From: Deinococcus sp.
GTDB lineage: Bacteria; Deinococcota; Deinococci; Deinococcales; Deinococcaceae
Direction of reading: 5' to 3'
DNA length: 21,224 nucleotides
Assembly (NCBI GenBank): GCA_025351205.1
Contig: JANXWI010000177.1
Coordinates: 1-21,224 of the forward strand
Part shown: positions 19,686-21,224 of the stretch, in pieces
Numbering within the stretch: position 1 is the first letter of the stretch
Layout of the letters: every line of letters begins with the position of its first letter
The notes under the pieces: model-generated
Database searches by the model: none
What the model was told of the DNA's origin: nothing
The model's input: only the letters and a program-made list of their open reading frames with translations
Position numbers and translations under genes: made by a program

Positions 19686-21224
19686 CTACACCCGCGTCAG
19701 GTTGGCGAACTTGACCAGCAGTTTCTTGGCCCCGGCGCTGGCAAAATGCACCGTCACCTCCTGCCTGTCGCCCAGGCCCGCCACCGCCAGCACCTGTCCC
19801 TCGCCGAACTTGGGATGCGTGACCTTCTCGCCGCCCCGGTAGGCCAGTTCACCTGTCAGCGGGCTGGTATTTTTTACGGCGCTGGGTGCAGACAGGCTTC
19901 CGGCCTGTGGCCTGCCCGGGACGGTGGGGCGGTAGTCGCGCCAGGTTTTCTGTCGGTACTCCTGCACCTGCCCGTACTGGTCCACGGTCTCGAAGCCGCC
20001 CAGCAACTCCTCCAGAAAGCGCGAGTCCTCGGCGGCGTTGGTCTTGCCGTACTGCATGCGATTCTGCGCGGCGCTCAGAAACAGCCGGTCCATCGCCCTG
20101 GTAATGCCGACGTAGAACAGCCGCCGCTCCTCCTCGATGCCGCCCGGCTCCAGCAGCGAGTTCTTGCTGGGCAGCAGCCCTTCCTCCGCGCCCACGATGA
20201 ACACCGCCGGAAACTCCAGGCCTTTGGCGTTGTGCAGCGTCATCAGGGTCACGGCGTCCTCGGGTACGTCACCGTTCTCGCGCTTCACGCGCCCGTCGTC
20301 CACGCTCGACAGCAGGGCCGCGTCGTCGAGAAAGTCGGCGATGTTCCCGTCTTCGTGGTCCGCCTGCCATTCCTCGGCGGCGTTGACCAGCTCTTCCAGG
20401 TTTTCCAATCTAACCGCGCCCTCCTGGCCCTCCTGGCGCAGCATGTCCACGTAGCCGCTCGACTCGATGGCGTAGCGCAGAAACGCGCCCGGCGTGTAGT
20501 TGTCGGCGGCCTCGGCAAACGCGGCCATGAGCTGAGCGAACTCGGTGGCCTTGGCCGCGCCCCGGTCCAGAATCTCGTCGGCCCGGGCGCAGGCGGCCAG
20601 CAGCGAGGCGTTGTTGACGCGCGCCCAGTCCATCAGGCGTGAAATGGCGGTGTCGCCGATGCCGCGCTTGGGCCGCCCGATGATGCGCCGCAGCGCCACG
20701 TCGTCGCTGGGGTTGATGCTCAGCCGGGCGTAGGCCAGGATGTCGCGGATTTCCCGGCGGTCATAGAAACCCACTCCGCCCACGATCTTGGCCGGAATGT
20801 TCACGCGCCGCAGCGACTCTTCCATCACGCGCGATTGGGCGTTGGTGCGGTATAGGATCGCCATCTCGGCGAACTTCAGGCCCTCGTGGTGCAGCCGCGT
20901 CACCCACTCGGCCACGAACTCACCCTCGCCCCGGTGGTCGTTGGCCCGGTGAAAGTAGACCGCGTGTCCGTCTTCCTTGACAGGCTTGAGCGTCTTTTCC
21001 AGCCGTTCGGTGTTGTTCTCGATCAGCGCGTTGGCAAGGCCCAGCACCTTCGCTGACGAGCGGTAGTTGTGTTCCAGCCGGTAGACTTTGGCGTCCGAGT
21101 AGTCTTTCTGGAAATCGAGGATGTTCTGAATGTCGGCGCCGCGAAATTTATAGATGCTGTTGTGGACCAGCATTCCGTTTGCTACATAGGTGTGCAGCGG
21201 CGAGACGGTCAGGTCGTAGACGGG
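19686..21224 (-). CDS. uvrD: UvrD/PcrA-type superfamily 1 DNA helicase, C-terminal half (5' truncated by window, intein-interrupted)
   Basis: This is the ATP-dependent 3'-5' helicase of nucleotide excision and mismatch repair, central to DNA repair in deinococci. 512 residues are visible. The first 22 are the end of an intein; the extein resumes at SIYKFRGADI (motif III, from 21158 down). Then come YRLEHNYRSS (motif IV region), the 2B-domain stretch, VTLMTLHNAKGLEFPAVFIVGAEEGLLP (motif V region) and EEERRLFYVGITRA (motif VI with the arginine finger). The PcrA/UvrD C-terminal Tudor-like tail is KVTHPKFGEGQVLAVAG...KKLLVKFANLTRV. The residues expected just before Ser (GDDDQ) must lie upstream of the intein, outside the window. 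The ATG at 21173 is inside the intein and is not a start. Confidence 0.93.
   Translation of the reverse strand, partial: PVYDLTVSPLHTYVANGMLVHNSIYKFRGADIQNILDFQKDYSDAKVYRLEHNYRSSAKVLGLANALIENNTERLEKTLKPVKEDGHAVYFHRANDHRGEGEFVAEWVTRLHHEGLKFAEMAILYRTNAQSRVMEESLRRVNIPAKIVGGVGFYDRREIRDILAYARLSINPSDDVALRRIIGRPKRGIGDTAISRLMDWARVNNASLLAACARADEILDRGAAKATEFAQLMAAFAEAADNYTPGAFLRYAIESSGYVDMLRQEGQEGAVRLENLEELVNAAEEWQADHEDGNIADFLDDAALLSSVDDGRVKRENGDVPEDAVTLMTLHNAKGLEFPAVFIVGAEEGLLPSKNSLLEPGGIEEERRLFYVGITRAMDRLFLSAAQNRMQYGKTNAAEDSRFLEELLGGFETVDQYGQVQEYRQKTWRDYRPTVPGRPQAGSLSAPSAVKNTSPLTGELAYRGGEKVTHPKFGEGQVLAVAGLGDRQEVTVHFASAGAKKLLVKFANLTRV
21159..21224 (-). other. C-terminal splice region of an intein in the helicase
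   Basis: The 22 residues read from the window edge, beginning PVYDLTVSPLHTYVANG and ending MLVHN, match intein block F (typical form VYDLTV...H.FVANG.LVHN). They have the penultimate His and terminal Asn needed for Asn cyclisation, and they are followed by Ser as the +1 extein nucleophile. The insertion point is between the Gln and Ser of the helicase motif GDDDQ/SIY. Whether a homing endonuclease domain is present cannot be seen. Confidence 0.93.

Overview
The window looks like chromosomal DNA from a Deinococcus-type bacterium. The bulk is GC-rich with strongly GC-ending codons. The gene set fits that genus: class III-like PPK2 kinase, CrtI/UbiA-type pigment genes, lipoproteins with a Deinococcus-like FG..WR C-terminal domain, and UvrD/PcrA. 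Several start codons lack a Shine-Dalgarno (SD) sequence and instead carry a TANNNT box 7-8 nt upstream, the leaderless-mRNA arrangement described in Deinococcus. The genus is inferred from gene content and style, not from a marker gene.

Layout. 1-555 (+) is the 3' end of pyrG (CTP synthase glutaminase domain). 556 to about 2690 is a markedly AT-rich, probably acquired island whose only gene (minus strand) is an OLD-like ATPase/TOPRIM nuclease. That gene is broken by two single-base homopolymer insertions; removing one A and one G restores a continuous 605-residue protein. 2863-8108 (+) holds a possible short leader ORF, a CorA-type metal transporter, a small exported thioredoxin-fold-like protein, a UbiA-family prenyltransferase directly followed by a CrtI/CrtD-type FAD desaturase, and a YhdH/AcuI oxidoreductase. 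8224-13102 (minus) holds an alaX-ppk2 operon, a secreted C39-like protease fold overlapping tsaB, a polyprenyl diphosphate synthase and a small hypothetical protein. 13127-18713 (minus) is lipoprotein / large MalT-SARP-like regulator / lipoprotein, and the two lipoproteins share a C-terminal domain. 19256-19471 (+) is a 71-residue membrane protein with a good terminator. 19686-21224 (minus) is the C-terminal half of a UvrD/PcrA helicase; at the window edge its reading frame runs into the C-terminal end of an intein.

How genes may work together. The UbiA-CrtI pair and the trans-polyprenyl synthase all belong to isoprenoid/carotenoid biochemistry. The regulator and its two flanking lipoproteins look like one sensing or envelope module. 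AlaX and TsaB both serve tRNA quality or modification, although they sit in separate operons.

The most notable signals are: the intein junction in helicase motif III; the double-frameshifted defence-type nuclease; a window-wide tendency to short (9-23 bp) tandem duplications, often on or next to start codons; a structured dispersed repeat present twice; and the lipoprotein-regulator-lipoprotein locus with a 20-bp-period direct repeat upstream. No tRNA, rRNA, CRISPR array or intact insertion sequence was seen.
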